Shown here: in pieces, positions 24,180 through 33,826 of the stretch | Numbering within the stretch: position 1 is the stretch's first letter | Layout: the number at the start of each line of letters is the position of its first letter | From: Dysgonomonas sp. UBA7710 | GTDB taxonomy: Bacteria > Bacteroidota > Bacteroidia > Bacteroidales > Dysgonomonadaceae | Length of the DNA: 64,000 nt | Assembly: GCF_002482385.1 (NCBI RefSeq) | Contig: NZ_DLFW01000018.1 | Coordinates: 57,741 to 121,740, forward strand | Direction of reading: 5' to 3' | Program-made: the position numbers and the translations under genes | Notes under the pieces: model-generated | Databases searched by the model: none | What the model was told of the DNA's origin: nothing | Seen by the model: the letters and a program-made list of their open reading frames with translations, nothing else

Positions 24180-25925
24180 ATGAACTGGAATTCACATGAA
24201 TTTATTTGGCTCGACTGGGTAATTATTGCAGTCGGGATATTAGCGGTGACATGGGCCGTCTGGCGTTCGATACAAAAAGATAAGCGCCTGCAACAAGGTG
24301 CCAGTAGCGAAGACTATCTGTTCGGTAAAGGCGAGCCATGGTACATCATCGGTGCGGCTATCTTTGCCGCAAACATTGGTTCGGAGCATCTTGTAGGACT
24401 TGCCGGAACAGGAGCAAAAGCAGGTGTGGGTATGGCGCACTGGGAAATGCAAGGCTGGATGATACTTATCTTGGGTTGGCTGTTTGTGCCTTTCTATCAG
24501 CTTATGAACAATAAGATGGGTAAAATCATCACAATGCCCGATTTCCTCAAATATCGTTACACCCCGGCTACGGGCTCATGGTTGTCTATCATCACTCTTA
24601 TTGCATACGTGCTTACCAAAGTGAGCGTAACAGCGTTTACCGGAGGTATCTTCATGGAGAGCCTTCTTGGCTTGCCTTTCTGGTACGGGGCTATCGGCTT
24701 AATCGTCTTAACGGGTATCTTTACTGTTCTCGGAGGAATGAAAGGTGTGATGACATTGTCTGCGATTCAGACTCCTATTCTTATAGCAGGTTCATTCCTT
24801 GTGCTTTTCCTTGGGTTATCTGCGCTCGGTGGTGGCAGTATCCCTGAAGGTTGGACAGCAATGATAGATTATGCTAAAACGCTGAATGTAGGAGAAGATG
24901 GTGTTGCATACGGCACAAACCATATGTTCCATTTCAGTACGGGCGACCCGTTGTATGATGACTATCCCGGCTTTTGGGTATTTATCGGAGCTTCAATCAT
25001 AGGTTTCTGGTATTGGTGTACCGACCAGCATATCGTTCAGCGTGTACTCGGACAACGCAAAGGTGAAGATAACGATGTAGTGATGAAGCGTGCGCGCAGA
25101 GGTACTATCGCTGCCGGTTATTTCAAATTGCTGCCTGTTTTTATGTTCCTGATACCGGGTATGGTAGCTGCGGCATTGGCGGCGCGTCCCGACAGCGGAT
25201 TTACATTGGACGATCCCGATACAGCTTTCGGGTCGATGGTCAAATTTGTATTGCCTGCCGGAGTGAAAGGTATTGTTACCATAGGTTTTATATCGGCATT
25301 GGTCGCTTCTTTGGCAGCATTCTTTAACTCTTGTGCTACATTGTTTACAGAGGACTTTTATAAACCGATGTTCAAAGGCAAGAGCGAGGATACTTATGTT
25401 CTGGTAGGTCGTATTGCCACAGTTGTCGTCGTAGTACTCGGTATTGTGTGGATACCTGTTATGATGAGCCTTGGTAGTCTGTACGATTATCTGCAAGGTA
25501 TTCAATCGCTGCTCGCGCCTGCAATGGTGGCTGTATTCGCACTGGGTATATTCTCTAAAAGGATTACGCCTAAAGCCGGTGAAGTAGGTATGATCGTGGG
25601 CTTTATTATCGGTATGGTTCGTTTGCTGACCAATATATTTACAAATACAGGTAAAGACATAATGACCGGCTGGTACTGGGAATGCACCAGCTGGTTCTGG
25701 CAAACCAACTGGCTTATCTTTGAGATATGGCTGCTTGTCTTCATCATGTTGCTGATGGTAGTAGTATCGTTCTTCACTGCGAAGCCAACCGCACAACAGA
25801 TAGAGGCTATCACTTTCACCGACGACTACAAGAAAGTTATCGGAAAGAGCTGGAACAAATGGGATGTTATTGCATCGCTCGGGGTTGTCGCTCTTTGTGT
25901 GGCATTCTATATGTATTTCTGGTAA
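24180..25925 (+). CDS. Sodium/solute symporter (SSS family), probable arabinose importer
   Basis: The 581-residue inner-membrane protein has about 14 hydrophobic segments and the SSS signature visible in NIGSEHLVGLAGTGAKAGV and YDYLQGIQSLLAPAMVAVFALGIF. SGLT-type features include TDQHIVQRVLGQR and the Na2-site region SALVASLAAFFNSCATLFTEDFY. Members carry sugars with Na+ across the cytoplasmic membrane. Position as the last gene of the araD-araA-araB run, before a strong terminator, makes L-arabinose the likely substrate. Confidence 0.9.
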   Translation: MNWNSHEFIWLDWVIIAVGILAVTWAVWRSIQKDKRLQQGASSEDYLFGKGEPWYIIGAAIFAANIGSEHLVGLAGTGAKAGVGMAHWEMQGWMILILGWLFVPFYQLMNNKMGKIITMPDFLKYRYTPATGSWLSIITLIAYVLTKVSVTAFTGGIFMESLLGLPFWYGAIGLIVLTGIFTVLGGMKGVMTLSAIQTPILIAGSFLVLFLGLSALGGGSIPEGWTAMIDYAKTLNVGEDGVAYGTNHMFHFSTGDPLYDDYPGFWVFIGASIIGFWYWCTDQHIVQRVLGQRKGEDNDVVMKRARRGTIAAGYFKLLPVFMFLIPGMVAAALAARPDSGFTLDDPDTAFGSMVKFVLPAGVKGIVTIGFISALVASLAAFFNSCATLFTEDFYKPMFKGKSEDTYVLVGRIATVVVVVLGIVWIPVMMSLGSLYDYLQGIQSLLAPAMVAVFALGIFSKRITPKAGEVGMIVGFIIGMVRLLTNIFTNTGKDIMTGWYWECTSWFWQTNWLIFEIWLLVFIMLLMVVVSFFTAKPTAQQIEAITFTDDYKKVIGKSWNKWDVIASLGVVALCVAFYMYFW

Positions 25926-25954
25926 AAAAGACTATTTATAATAAATACTTAAAT

Positions 25955-25990
25955 AAAAGCAAGTGTATTGAAAAATGCACTTGCTTTTTT
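25955..25990 (+). terminator. Terminator of the ara operon
   Basis: The perfect 11-bp stem AAAAGCAAGTG/CACTTGCTTTT (25955-25965 with 25978-25988) is followed by T-rich sequence, 30 bases past the symporter stop. Confidence 0.9.
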
Positions 25991-26020
25991 GTTTTTGTCT
26001 TTTTCGTCCTGTTATGAAAA

Positions 26021-26760
26021 TGTTAAAAGGTAACAGATATGTCAGTAAACAGTAAGCAGTCAACAGTTAACAATTAGAACTCCTTTATACTTATTACTCA
26101 ATACTTACTACTTGGGAAAGGTAACAAAGGTAACACTATTTACAGTCATCAGTCATCAGTCAACAACAGGTAAGATGTAAAAACTTTGCGCCTTAGCGTC
26201 TTTGCGTGAAACAAAATAAAGTGTCTTGTAAGTCGTAACTTAAAAAACTTGACTTACCACTTAGTACTTAAAATTTACTATTTGTTAAAAGGTAACAAAG
26301 GTAACAGTCTTTTCAGCTTTTTTATTTTTCACTCTTCATTCTTTCTTTCCCCCTTTGGCAAGGCAGTTAAGTTCTGAATTCTACTACCCTCTTTGTCATG
26401 TTGAACAGCGTGAAACATCTCGTTTCTCAGAGTCGGGATTCTTCACTTCGTTCAGAAACAACGTTCGGCAGAGCGAAGCGGGGCCACCCGCTCGCGCAGA
26501 CGTCCCGTCTGTGTGTTGCGTAGCAAACATTTTTGCCCTGCGCCTTTGCGTCTTTGCGTGAAACAAAACAGGGCGCCAGCCAACCCGTAACTTGTAACTG
26601 CCCGAAGGGCGCAGAAATAACATTCGCCGAAGCGAAGGCGAGGCAAACTCGTAACTCTTAAAAAAGTAACAAAGGTAACACTTTTTCTACCTATTACTTT
26701 TTACCCTCTTTGTAGCCTCCCCTTGGGGAGTTTGGAGGGGCCAATCAACATATCAAAGAA
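26021..26760. repeat. Intergenic mosaic repeat, copy C
   Basis: No gene is visible. GGTAACAAAGGTAACA-type units lie at about 26022, 26117, 26286 and 26661, all reading leftward, with CAGTCATCAGTCAACA strings, CGCCTTTGCGTCTTTGCGTG phrases, a partial MITE-like module (26360-26470), the 52-bp block 26489-26540 identical to 525-576, and CGCCGAAGCGAAGGCGAGGC, shared with copy B. Unlike the other copies it sits between two convergent gene ends. Confidence 0.7.
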
Positions 26761-26798
26761 CCCTGTAAACTGATTGTAATTACAATCAGTTTACAGGG
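26761..26798. terminator. Bidirectional terminator, perfect 38-base palindrome
   Basis: The segment is fully self-complementary (arms CCCTGTAAACTGATTGTAA and its reverse complement, no unpaired loop base). It lies 35 bases past the Ca2+ ATPase stop and is a strong candidate terminator for that gene. Confidence 0.75.
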
Positions 26799-26832
26799 TA
26801 TAGATAAAGTTATTCTTTAATATTCCGTATTC

Positions 26833-29751
26833 TTACTTCTTTTTGAATAAGCGAACCAATTCTCCTATCCAAAGCACAAACGAAGTGCCGCCTATTATAA
26901 TACCCCAGTCCTGTATAGTCAAAGGCATGGTACGGAATACTTCACCGCCAAAAGTTACTATTAATATCTGGCCTATAAGTATTATCAGGGCTACCATCTC
27001 AAATCCGGCGCTTTTATTTAAACCTGCAAAAGCAGATTTGCCTGTGGCGTATGCTTTTGCATTAAACATATTCCAGAATTGTAACAATACAAATACAGTG
27101 AAGAAATAGGATAAGAAATATCCGTTTCTGTCCGCTTCAGGTACATAACTAAAGAATGAATTGAGATGTTCGGGAGAAGAAAAATAATACATCATTCCCA
27201 ACAACAGTATGACAAACAGGATGCCTGTGGTCAGAATATGTTTCCCGATAGAACTGGTTATAATAAAATCACTGTTCTTTCTTGGTTTACTGTTCATTAC
27301 ATTCGGGTCGGGCGGAAGGGAGGCCAGAGCTCCGGCAGCGAATGTATCCATTATCAGATTCACCCAGAGCATCTGTGTTACAGTCAGCGGTAATTCCTGA
27401 CCGAATATAGAACCCAGGAATACGATTAATAAGGCAGCCACATTGATTGTCAACTGGAACAATATAAACCGCTGGATATTTTTGTAGAGCGAACGCCCCC
27501 ACATTACGGCTGTAGCAATACTGCTGAACGAGTCGTCGAGAAGGGTTATATCGCTTGCCTCTTTGGCTACGGATGTTCCCGAACCCATCGACAGGCCTAC
27601 ATCAGCATAGTTGAGGGCGGGAGCATCGTTTGTTCCGTCGCCGGTAACAGCGACAATCTCGTTTCTTTGTTTCAGTAAATGAACGAGACGTTGTTTATCC
27701 GTAGGACGGGCACGGCACATTATTTTCAGGTCTTTTACCCTTTCATATGCTTCGTCATCGGAAAGATTTTCGAAATCGATACCGCCTATTATATTCAGGT
27801 CTGTATCCTCCTCATCTTTCCAGATTCCGATCTGACGCCCTATTTCTTTTGCGGTGCCATAAGTATCCCCTGTCACTATCTTAACTCCGATACCCGCATT
27901 CAGACAGCGCTCTACAGCTCCCGGCACATCGGTACGCACAGGGTCGGAAATACCCGCGATACCCAAGAATATTAAATCGCCTGAAGCCAGTTCTTCAACA
28001 GACTTATTGTTTCCTTCTTCGATATATTTATATGCAAACCCAAGGGTACGCATAGCCTGATTTTGGTATTGGAGTAACTGTTCGTCTACAATATCCTTGA
28101 ATTCACCGGCAGGAGCCTCTCCGTTTATACCTGCTACATGTTTACTTTTTGCAAAGACAACTTCCGGTGCGCCTTTTACATAAAGTACTTTTCGTTTCAG
28201 CTTCGGGGAATCGACAAGGGTTGCCATATACTTACGTTCGGTAGAGAACGGTAACTGATCCAGTACCTCTTCCTTATTACGGATATTGCTATATAATATC
28301 TTACTTTTGTTCAGCCATAATAACAGAGCCCCTTCGGTGGGATTACCCAATGCTGAAACCTTCTCCTTATTTGAGAAGTCCAGAAATGCTGTAGAATTTA
28401 CCGAAATATTGCCTATTACCAGTCTGCTCACTTCACTGTCTGTCAGGTTTTGATCTGCAACTCCGTAGAAGTTTGTATTTGCTACCTGCATCTGGTTCTG
28501 GGTGAGTGTCCCTGTTTTATCAGTACAGATAACAGTAGTGGCTCCCATCGTTTCCACGGCATGCATTTTACGCACAAGGTTGTTCATCTTCAACATACGG
28601 CGCATGCTCAATGCCAGACTGAGCGTAACACTCATCGGCAGACCTTCCGGCACGGCCACTACAACCAGTGTAACAGCCACCATAAATGCCTGGAGTATAT
28701 TCGCGGCCACATCGATACTTATCCAGGAATCATCATCCAAAGGGTTTACCCCGAAGATATATCCCGAAAAAGCTAAAACGACAGTAACCAATGCCCCTGT
28801 AAGCAGCCACCTCAGCCAACTGCCTTCGGCTACGGCTTTCGGCAGTTTAATATCTTTTCCTGCAAGTTCAAGGCCGTCATATATAATAGGCAACCATACT
28901 TTTACCATTGCTATGGCTACACCTATCATAACTGCTCCGAGGAGGCCGAGTTCGCCAAGTGAAACATATACAGTAGGATCGTTGAATATATTTTTTATAA
29001 AGAGGACGGCAAAGGTAAGCATAGCCAATATAAGCCCTATAACCCCTATAAATTTGGCAAGGGAATCCAGTTGCCGGTTCAGAGGTGTTTCTCCTTCTAC
29101 CTTTTCAGTAGACTTTTCTGCAACCTTACCGAACTCGGTAGCATCACCCACACGGGCGACTTCGAAAACTCCGTGTCCGTTTATTACTTTCGTGCCACGG
29201 AGTACCCAGTTGGATGGATAAGCCACACCCTCTTCGAAATGGTCGGGATCTATGGTTTTGTCGATACTAAGCTCTCCTGTAAGGCAGGATTCGTCTATCT
29301 GCATGGATACGGCGTCGAACAGTTCTCCGTCGGCAGGAACTTCATTTCCCATCTCCAGGAACACAATGTCGCCTACCACAATATCTTTTTTAGGTACCTG
29401 CCGGATATTGCCGTTACGCATCACGGTTATCATGTCCTCATCATTTACCTGATTGAGTACGTCGAATTTTTTATTGGCATCCATCTCGAACCAGAAGGAT
29501 ACTCCGGTAGCCAGCAGGATGGCACAGAATATACCGATGGTTTCGATATATTCGTTGTGTATGATGGATATTCCCAGAGAGAGAAACGCTGCTATAAGTA
29601 GGATGCGGATAATAGGGTCTTCAAACTTTTGCAGAAAAAGCTTCCATAGAGGTTCTTTCTTAGGAGGGGTGAGTATATTCGCTCCGTGCTTTTGCCTGCT
29701 TTCTTTTACCTGACTGTCTGTAAGCCCTGTATAATTCTTTTTTCCTTCCAT
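26833..29751 (-). CDS. Calcium-translocating P-type ATPase, PMCA type (IIB)
   Basis: The 972-residue membrane pump has the actuator loop CLTGEL, M4 motif VAVPEGLPMSVTLSLALSM, phosphorylation site DKTGTLTQNQM, nucleotide-site KGAPEVVF, hinge VTGDGTNDAPALNYADVGLSMG, and an M6 segment LWVNLIMDTFAAGALA. The Asn and Asp of NLIMD are the Ca2+ ligands of PMCA-type pumps, which supports Ca2+ export, in contrast to the pump at 7830. A long linker between the actuator and M3 (about 245-330) is enlarged, as in bacterial PMCA-like members. It is probably transcribed alone; a TATATTTG box lies at 29836-29843 on the minus strand. Confidence 0.9.
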   Translation of the reverse strand: MEGKKNYTGLTDSQVKESRQKHGANILTPPKKEPLWKLFLQKFEDPIIRILLIAAFLSLGISIIHNEYIETIGIFCAILLATGVSFWFEMDANKKFDVLNQVNDEDMITVMRNGNIRQVPKKDIVVGDIVFLEMGNEVPADGELFDAVSMQIDESCLTGELSIDKTIDPDHFEEGVAYPSNWVLRGTKVINGHGVFEVARVGDATEFGKVAEKSTEKVEGETPLNRQLDSLAKFIGVIGLILAMLTFAVLFIKNIFNDPTVYVSLGELGLLGAVMIGVAIAMVKVWLPIIYDGLELAGKDIKLPKAVAEGSWLRWLLTGALVTVVLAFSGYIFGVNPLDDDSWISIDVAANILQAFMVAVTLVVVAVPEGLPMSVTLSLALSMRRMLKMNNLVRKMHAVETMGATTVICTDKTGTLTQNQMQVANTNFYGVADQNLTDSEVSRLVIGNISVNSTAFLDFSNKEKVSALGNPTEGALLLWLNKSKILYSNIRNKEEVLDQLPFSTERKYMATLVDSPKLKRKVLYVKGAPEVVFAKSKHVAGINGEAPAGEFKDIVDEQLLQYQNQAMRTLGFAYKYIEEGNNKSVEELASGDLIFLGIAGISDPVRTDVPGAVERCLNAGIGVKIVTGDTYGTAKEIGRQIGIWKDEEDTDLNIIGGIDFENLSDDEAYERVKDLKIMCRARPTDKQRLVHLLKQRNEIVAVTGDGTNDAPALNYADVGLSMGSGTSVAKEASDITLLDDSFSSIATAVMWGRSLYKNIQRFILFQLTINVAALLIVFLGSIFGQELPLTVTQMLWVNLIMDTFAAGALASLPPDPNVMNSKPRKNSDFIITSSIGKHILTTGILFVILLLGMMYYFSSPEHLNSFFSYVPEADRNGYFLSYFFTVFVLLQFWNMFNAKAYATGKSAFAGLNKSAGFEMVALIILIGQILIVTFGGEVFRTMPLTIQDWGIIIGGTSFVLWIGELVRLFKKK

Positions 29752-29895
29752 TATTCTATTAATAAATATACTTCTTTAACAATAAGTCGTTTGTACTTGT
29801 TTAAAAAAAGAGATAAAGTTAATGTTATCAGAGTACAAATATAATGCCGGTCTGTTAATTAATTGTTACGATTATTAAGGTGTTTTTAAGAAAGT

Positions 29896-29929
29896 AAAGG
29901 AGCAGGTTTTTCTGAAATCCTGCTCCTTT
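29896..29929 (-). terminator. Terminator of ispG
   Basis: The perfect 11-bp stem AAAGGAGCAGG/CCTGCTCCTTT (29896-29906 with 29919-29929) lies 17 bases past the ispG stop. Confidence 0.85.
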
Positions 29930-29945
29930 AAATGCTTTATAACGA

Positions 29946-31793
29946 TTAATTCTCCGGCTCCATCCAGTCACCATTATCTTTAATGAGCTGGACAAGCCTT
30001 TCCACAGCCTCTTCCGAAGCAATATTCTTTTCTATCAGATGTTTCTTTTTATAAAGAGAAATTTTCCCTTTCTCAGCCCCTACATAACCGTAATCGGCAT
30101 CCGCCATCTCTCCCGGTCCGTTAACGATGCAGCCCATAACACCTATTTTTAAGTGTTTAAGATGTGAGGTCGCTCCTTTAACCAATGCGACAGTTGTTTG
30201 CAGGTCGAATAATGTACGTCCGCAGCTAGGACAGGATATATATTCGGTTTTACTTGTACGGATGCGCGATGCCTGTAAGATTCCGAACATGTACGCATCT
30301 ATATTTTTCAATGAAATGTTTCCTTTGTTTTCGAGCATAATACCGTTGCCGAAGCCGTCGAGATAAAGAGTACCGAAATCGGTTGCTGCTTTTATCTGAA
30401 GATCTTCCGTTTCATTCTCTTCATATCTGCGGTTGGGTATTACGGGAGTATCACAGTCATTATTCATCAGGGTATGTATAAATGCGCGCTGTTCTCCTAC
30501 ACCGTTGATATGATTAGTCGTGAGAATAATAACAATGGATTTGTCTGCTTTCAGCAAAGAGATGATATTGTTATCCAGTTCTGGATATGAGAGGCGCAGG
30601 AACTTGATTGCCGCATCATTGCCCCTTATCTTTTCCCAATTCGGTTTATCGAACAGAGGATATGTATTCTTTTCCCCTTTCCATCCGTCTAAATCTATAA
30701 TAGAAGGTATTGCACGTGGAGCGCTAAGGGGTAACTCTTTCCCGACATACAGATAATCGGGCAGGAAGTGGACGTTAAATTCAAAGTTGCCTTGCGAACG
30801 GTCTGAAATAACAACAGGCAGGCTATCGCCTCCGATATTCCCTACTGTATATGTTTCCCTGCGGTCGGTAGAGAACGGAGAGAATCTGTCACAGGCTTCC
30901 GCTACTATCTCCGGATGATCCTCCTTCCGGCCGATATAAGCGACCAGCTTACGCGCCACAGGTACCTCATATTCCGGATCTTCGCTCAGGGACACACGGA
31001 TGGTATCGCCGATACCGTCGGAAAGAAGTGAACCGATACCTACAGCCGATTTTATGCGCCCGTCTTCACCATCTCCCGCTTCGGTTACTCCTAGATGCAG
31101 AGGAAAGTTGAGATCTTCTTTTTCCATACGGGCAATAAGTAAGCGGACAGCTTTTGACATGACTACCGTATTGGAAGTCTTCATGGAAATTACAATATCC
31201 CTGAATCCTTCGGCGATGCAAATATGAAGGAACTCCATGCATGACTCCACCATGCCTTCAGGAGTGTCGCCATAACGGCTCATAATACGGTCGGATAATG
31301 AACCGTGATTTACCCCGATACGGATAGCTGTTTTGTGTTCTTTACATATATCAAGCAGAGGAATGAGTTTCGCCCGTATTTTCTCTATTTCCTGTGCATA
31401 TTCTTCATCTGTATATTCGAATGTTTCGAAAGTTTTTACCCTGTCAACAAAATTTCCCGGATTGATTCGCACTTTCTCTACAATCTTTGCGGCCGCTTCA
31501 GCTGCACGCGGATTGAAATGTATATCGGCAATCAGAGGTGTGTTGTATCCCTGCGCCCTTACCACTTCTTTTATATTCCTGAGATTCTCGGCTTCGCGTA
31601 CTCCCTGTGCAGTGAGGCGTACATAGTCCGCTCCGGCCTTTACGATTCTTATAACTTGTTCTGCACTGGCTTCGGTATCGTTGGTGTTAGTGTTCGTCAT
31701 CGATTGAATCCGTACAGGATTGCTGCCTCCGAGCGGAGTGTCGCCGATCCTGGTTTCGGAAGACAAGCGCCTTTTATAATTGAAATAATTCAT
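29946..31793 (-). CDS. ispG: 4-hydroxy-3-methylbut-2-enyl diphosphate synthase (IspG/GcpE), long form
   Basis: The 615-residue enzyme of the non-mevalonate isoprenoid pathway reductively opens methylerythritol cyclodiphosphate using a [4Fe-4S] cluster. The N-terminal TIM barrel begins NPVRIQSMTNTNT and includes VRINPGNFVD. The cluster ligands are in CPSCGRTLFDL and GVMGCIVNGPGEMADADYG. An insert domain between barrel and cluster domain (about 300-480) makes it longer than the 370-residue E. coli form, as in plants, chlamydiae and Bacteroidota. A TATCTTTG -7 box is at 31829-31836 on the minus strand. Confidence 0.96.
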   Translation of the reverse strand: MNYFNYKRRLSSETRIGDTPLGGSNPVRIQSMTNTNTNDTEASAEQVIRIVKAGADYVRLTAQGVREAENLRNIKEVVRAQGYNTPLIADIHFNPRAAEAAAKIVEKVRINPGNFVDRVKTFETFEYTDEEYAQEIEKIRAKLIPLLDICKEHKTAIRIGVNHGSLSDRIMSRYGDTPEGMVESCMEFLHICIAEGFRDIVISMKTSNTVVMSKAVRLLIARMEKEDLNFPLHLGVTEAGDGEDGRIKSAVGIGSLLSDGIGDTIRVSLSEDPEYEVPVARKLVAYIGRKEDHPEIVAEACDRFSPFSTDRRETYTVGNIGGDSLPVVISDRSQGNFEFNVHFLPDYLYVGKELPLSAPRAIPSIIDLDGWKGEKNTYPLFDKPNWEKIRGNDAAIKFLRLSYPELDNNIISLLKADKSIVIILTTNHINGVGEQRAFIHTLMNNDCDTPVIPNRRYEENETEDLQIKAATDFGTLYLDGFGNGIMLENKGNISLKNIDAYMFGILQASRIRTSKTEYISCPSCGRTLFDLQTTVALVKGATSHLKHLKIGVMGCIVNGPGEMADADYGYVGAEKGKISLYKKKHLIEKNIASEEAVERLVQLIKDNGDWMEPEN

Positions 31794-31920
31794 ATCTGAA
31801 TTTTTTTAGTTGTAATCAAAAAATATAACAAAGATAGAGTTTTTTTGTTGTGTTAAATCTGATAGCTGCTGCATTGACCAATACTATAATAAACTAAAAC
31901 TATAAAAGTGATTAAAGCCG

Positions 31921-32394
31921 TCATTCATCCTCCGTCTTGCATCCGCAAAAATGAAATTGCTCCAGGGCCTGTTCTTGGCTCACAATGAAATAGACCATGT
32001 CGGCACGCGCGCATAATTCGTTTTGTGAGTTATATATTTCAGCTTCGAGGAAAATGGCATTTCGTTTCTGGTCTTTTATTCTTCCGCGGATTGTCAACAA
32101 GGGTTCATTGGTCGGGATGCTTTTTATAAATCTGGCTTCAAGACGGGAAGTCACTCCTGTCGTTTGTAATTTACGGATGATAATCCATCCGCCGATTTCA
32201 TCCATCAGGGTGCTTTGTATTCCTCCATGAAGAGTGTTTAGCCAACCTTGCATATACTCGTTTGGCGTCCAATGTGCAACTATATCATCGCCGTCTTCAT
32301 AGAATTCCATATGGAGTCCCGACGGGTTAGCGGGCGAACAGGCAAAGCACATATAACCGTCCAGCCCTTCCCAAGGATTTATTATCTTTTTCAT
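31921..32394 (-). CDS. PaaI/YbgC-like hotdog thioesterase
   Basis: The start is placed at ATG 32392-32394 (MKKIINPWEGLDGYMCFACS), 157 residues; an upstream start would add 12 residues without a family match. The hotdog motif WLNTLHGGIQSTLMDEIGGW carries the conserved His-Gly-Gly and the downstream acidic residue of PaaI-type acyl-CoA thioesterases. The Cys-containing start (CFACSPANPSGLHMEF) is typical of this subgroup. The substrate is unknown. It is divergent from the methyltransferase at 32559. Confidence 0.8.
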   Translation of the reverse strand: MKKIINPWEGLDGYMCFACSPANPSGLHMEFYEDGDDIVAHWTPNEYMQGWLNTLHGGIQSTLMDEIGGWIIIRKLQTTGVTSRLEARFIKSIPTNEPLLTIRGRIKDQKRNAIFLEAEIYNSQNELCARADMVYFIVSQEQALEQFHFCGCKTEDE

Positions 32395-32558
32395 AAACAC
32401 AAAGGAAATGATTCGGAATGTAGATAACAAGAAAAGATTGCATAAAAAGCTCTAAAGAGTCGGCCTGTCTTCTGATATATACAATACAGATAAACTTTAT
32501 CTTTGAAAATAAAGTTGTAATTTTGTGCCACTTCAACTCATCGCTGGAGTATCATAAT

Positions 32559-33746
32559 ATGGATTATAAGATAATAAAGCTAAAACCCAAAAAAGAAGAA
32601 TCTTTAAGACGCTTTCACCCGTGGATATTTTCGGGAGCAGTACAACAAAAAGATAACAACCTGACCGAAGGAGAGGTAGTTGCCGTCTATACAGCCAGTA
32701 ACGAATTTATTGCCGTAGGGCATTATCAGGTCGGAAGTATCGAGGTCCGCGTCCTGTCTTTCGAAGAGGAAGAGATCAATCCGGATTTCTGGAAAAAGCG
32801 ATTGAACTCCGCTTTAGAACTAAGGAAGTCGATAGGATTGCTGTCAGCAGATAATAATTCATACCGTCTTGTTCATGGCGAGGGTGATGGGCTTCCCGGG
32901 CTGATTATAGATATATATGCCGAGACTGCTGTCATACAATCGCACTCTGTAGGTATGCACGAATCGCGGATGATGATTTGTGACGCGCTAAAGGCCGTAA
33001 TGGGAGCCACATTGAAGAATATATACTATAAGTCTGAAACGACATTACCATATAAAGCCAATCTGGGAGCGGAAAACGAATATCTGTTCGGAGGTAAGGA
33101 TGTCGCCGAAATTGCTTCTGAAAACGGTTTGAAATTCTATCCTGACTGGGTAAAGGGACAAAAAACCGGTTTCTTTGTCGATCAGCGGGATAACAGGGCA
33201 TTACTGGAGCGCTATGCCAGAGACCGTTCGGTACTGAATATGTTTTGTTATACAGGTGGATTTTCGTTCTATGCCATGCGTGGAAAAGCAAAGCTGGTAC
33301 ATTCCGTCGATAGTTCCTCCAAAGCGGTGATGCTGACAAATAAGAATGTGGAGATTAACTTTCCTGATGATAAGCGGCACGAGGCTTTCGCAGAAGATGC
33401 ATTCAAATATCTCGGCAACATAAATAAAGGCGATTACGACCTGATAATACTCGATCCTCCTGCCTTTGCAAAACACCGTGGAGCTATCAAGAACGCATTG
33501 CAGGGATATAAACGCTTGAATGCCGTCGCCTTTGATAAAATAGCCCCGGGGGGAATTATCTTTACCTTCTCCTGCTCGCAGGTAATAACCAAAGAGGCGT
33601 TTCGCCTGGCTGTATTCAGTGCGGCAGCTATGTCAGGCAGGAAAGTGCGGATACTACACCAGTTGAGTCAACCTGCCGATCATCCGATTAATATTTATCA
33701 TCCGGAAGGGGAATATCTCAAAGGTTTGGTATTGTATGTGGAATAA
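32559..33746 (+). CDS. RlmI-like 23S rRNA (cytosine-C5) methyltransferase
   Basis: The ATG at 32559 (MDYKIIKLKPKKEESL) gives 395 residues, and the 12-codon upstream extension is unlikely. An N-terminal PUA domain (HPWIFSGAV, GEVVAVYTASNEFIAVGHY) is followed by an EEHUD-like middle region (LVHGEGDGLPGLIIDIY, GFFVDQRDNR) and a SAM-binding fold with NMFCYTGGFSFYAM, the motif-IV DLIILDPPAF and FSCS. The layout matches RlmI/YccW proteins that methylate 23S rRNA. The precise base is inferred from family only. Confidence 0.85.
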   Translation: MDYKIIKLKPKKEESLRRFHPWIFSGAVQQKDNNLTEGEVVAVYTASNEFIAVGHYQVGSIEVRVLSFEEEEINPDFWKKRLNSALELRKSIGLLSADNNSYRLVHGEGDGLPGLIIDIYAETAVIQSHSVGMHESRMMICDALKAVMGATLKNIYYKSETTLPYKANLGAENEYLFGGKDVAEIASENGLKFYPDWVKGQKTGFFVDQRDNRALLERYARDRSVLNMFCYTGGFSFYAMRGKAKLVHSVDSSSKAVMLTNKNVEINFPDDKRHEAFAEDAFKYLGNINKGDYDLIILDPPAFAKHRGAIKNALQGYKRLNAVAFDKIAPGGIIFTFSCSQVITKEAFRLAVFSAAAMSGRKVRILHQLSQPADHPINIYHPEGEYLKGLVLYVE

Positions 33747-33773
33747 ATGATGACAAGACGATATAAGAAATAT

Positions 33774-33806
33774 AAAGGAGCCTGTTATTATAGCAGGCTC
33801 CTTTTT
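33774..33806. terminator. Bidirectional terminator between methyltransferase gene and glyA
   Basis: The perfect 11-bp stem AAAGGAGCCTG/CAGGCTCCTTT (33774-33784 with 33794-33804) with a T run on the plus strand serves two converging genes. Confidence 0.9.
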
Positions 33807-33826
33807 GTATGAGGTGGTTTTTTTGA

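Noticed and set aside
24993..25796. 267-codon open frame antisense to the symporter
   Set aside because: It lies fully within the symporter gene and gives a low-complexity polar protein.
26355..26646. Three short open frames in repeat copy C
   Set aside because: They are made of the shared repeat blocks, including the 52-bp exact repeat, and have no protein-like features.
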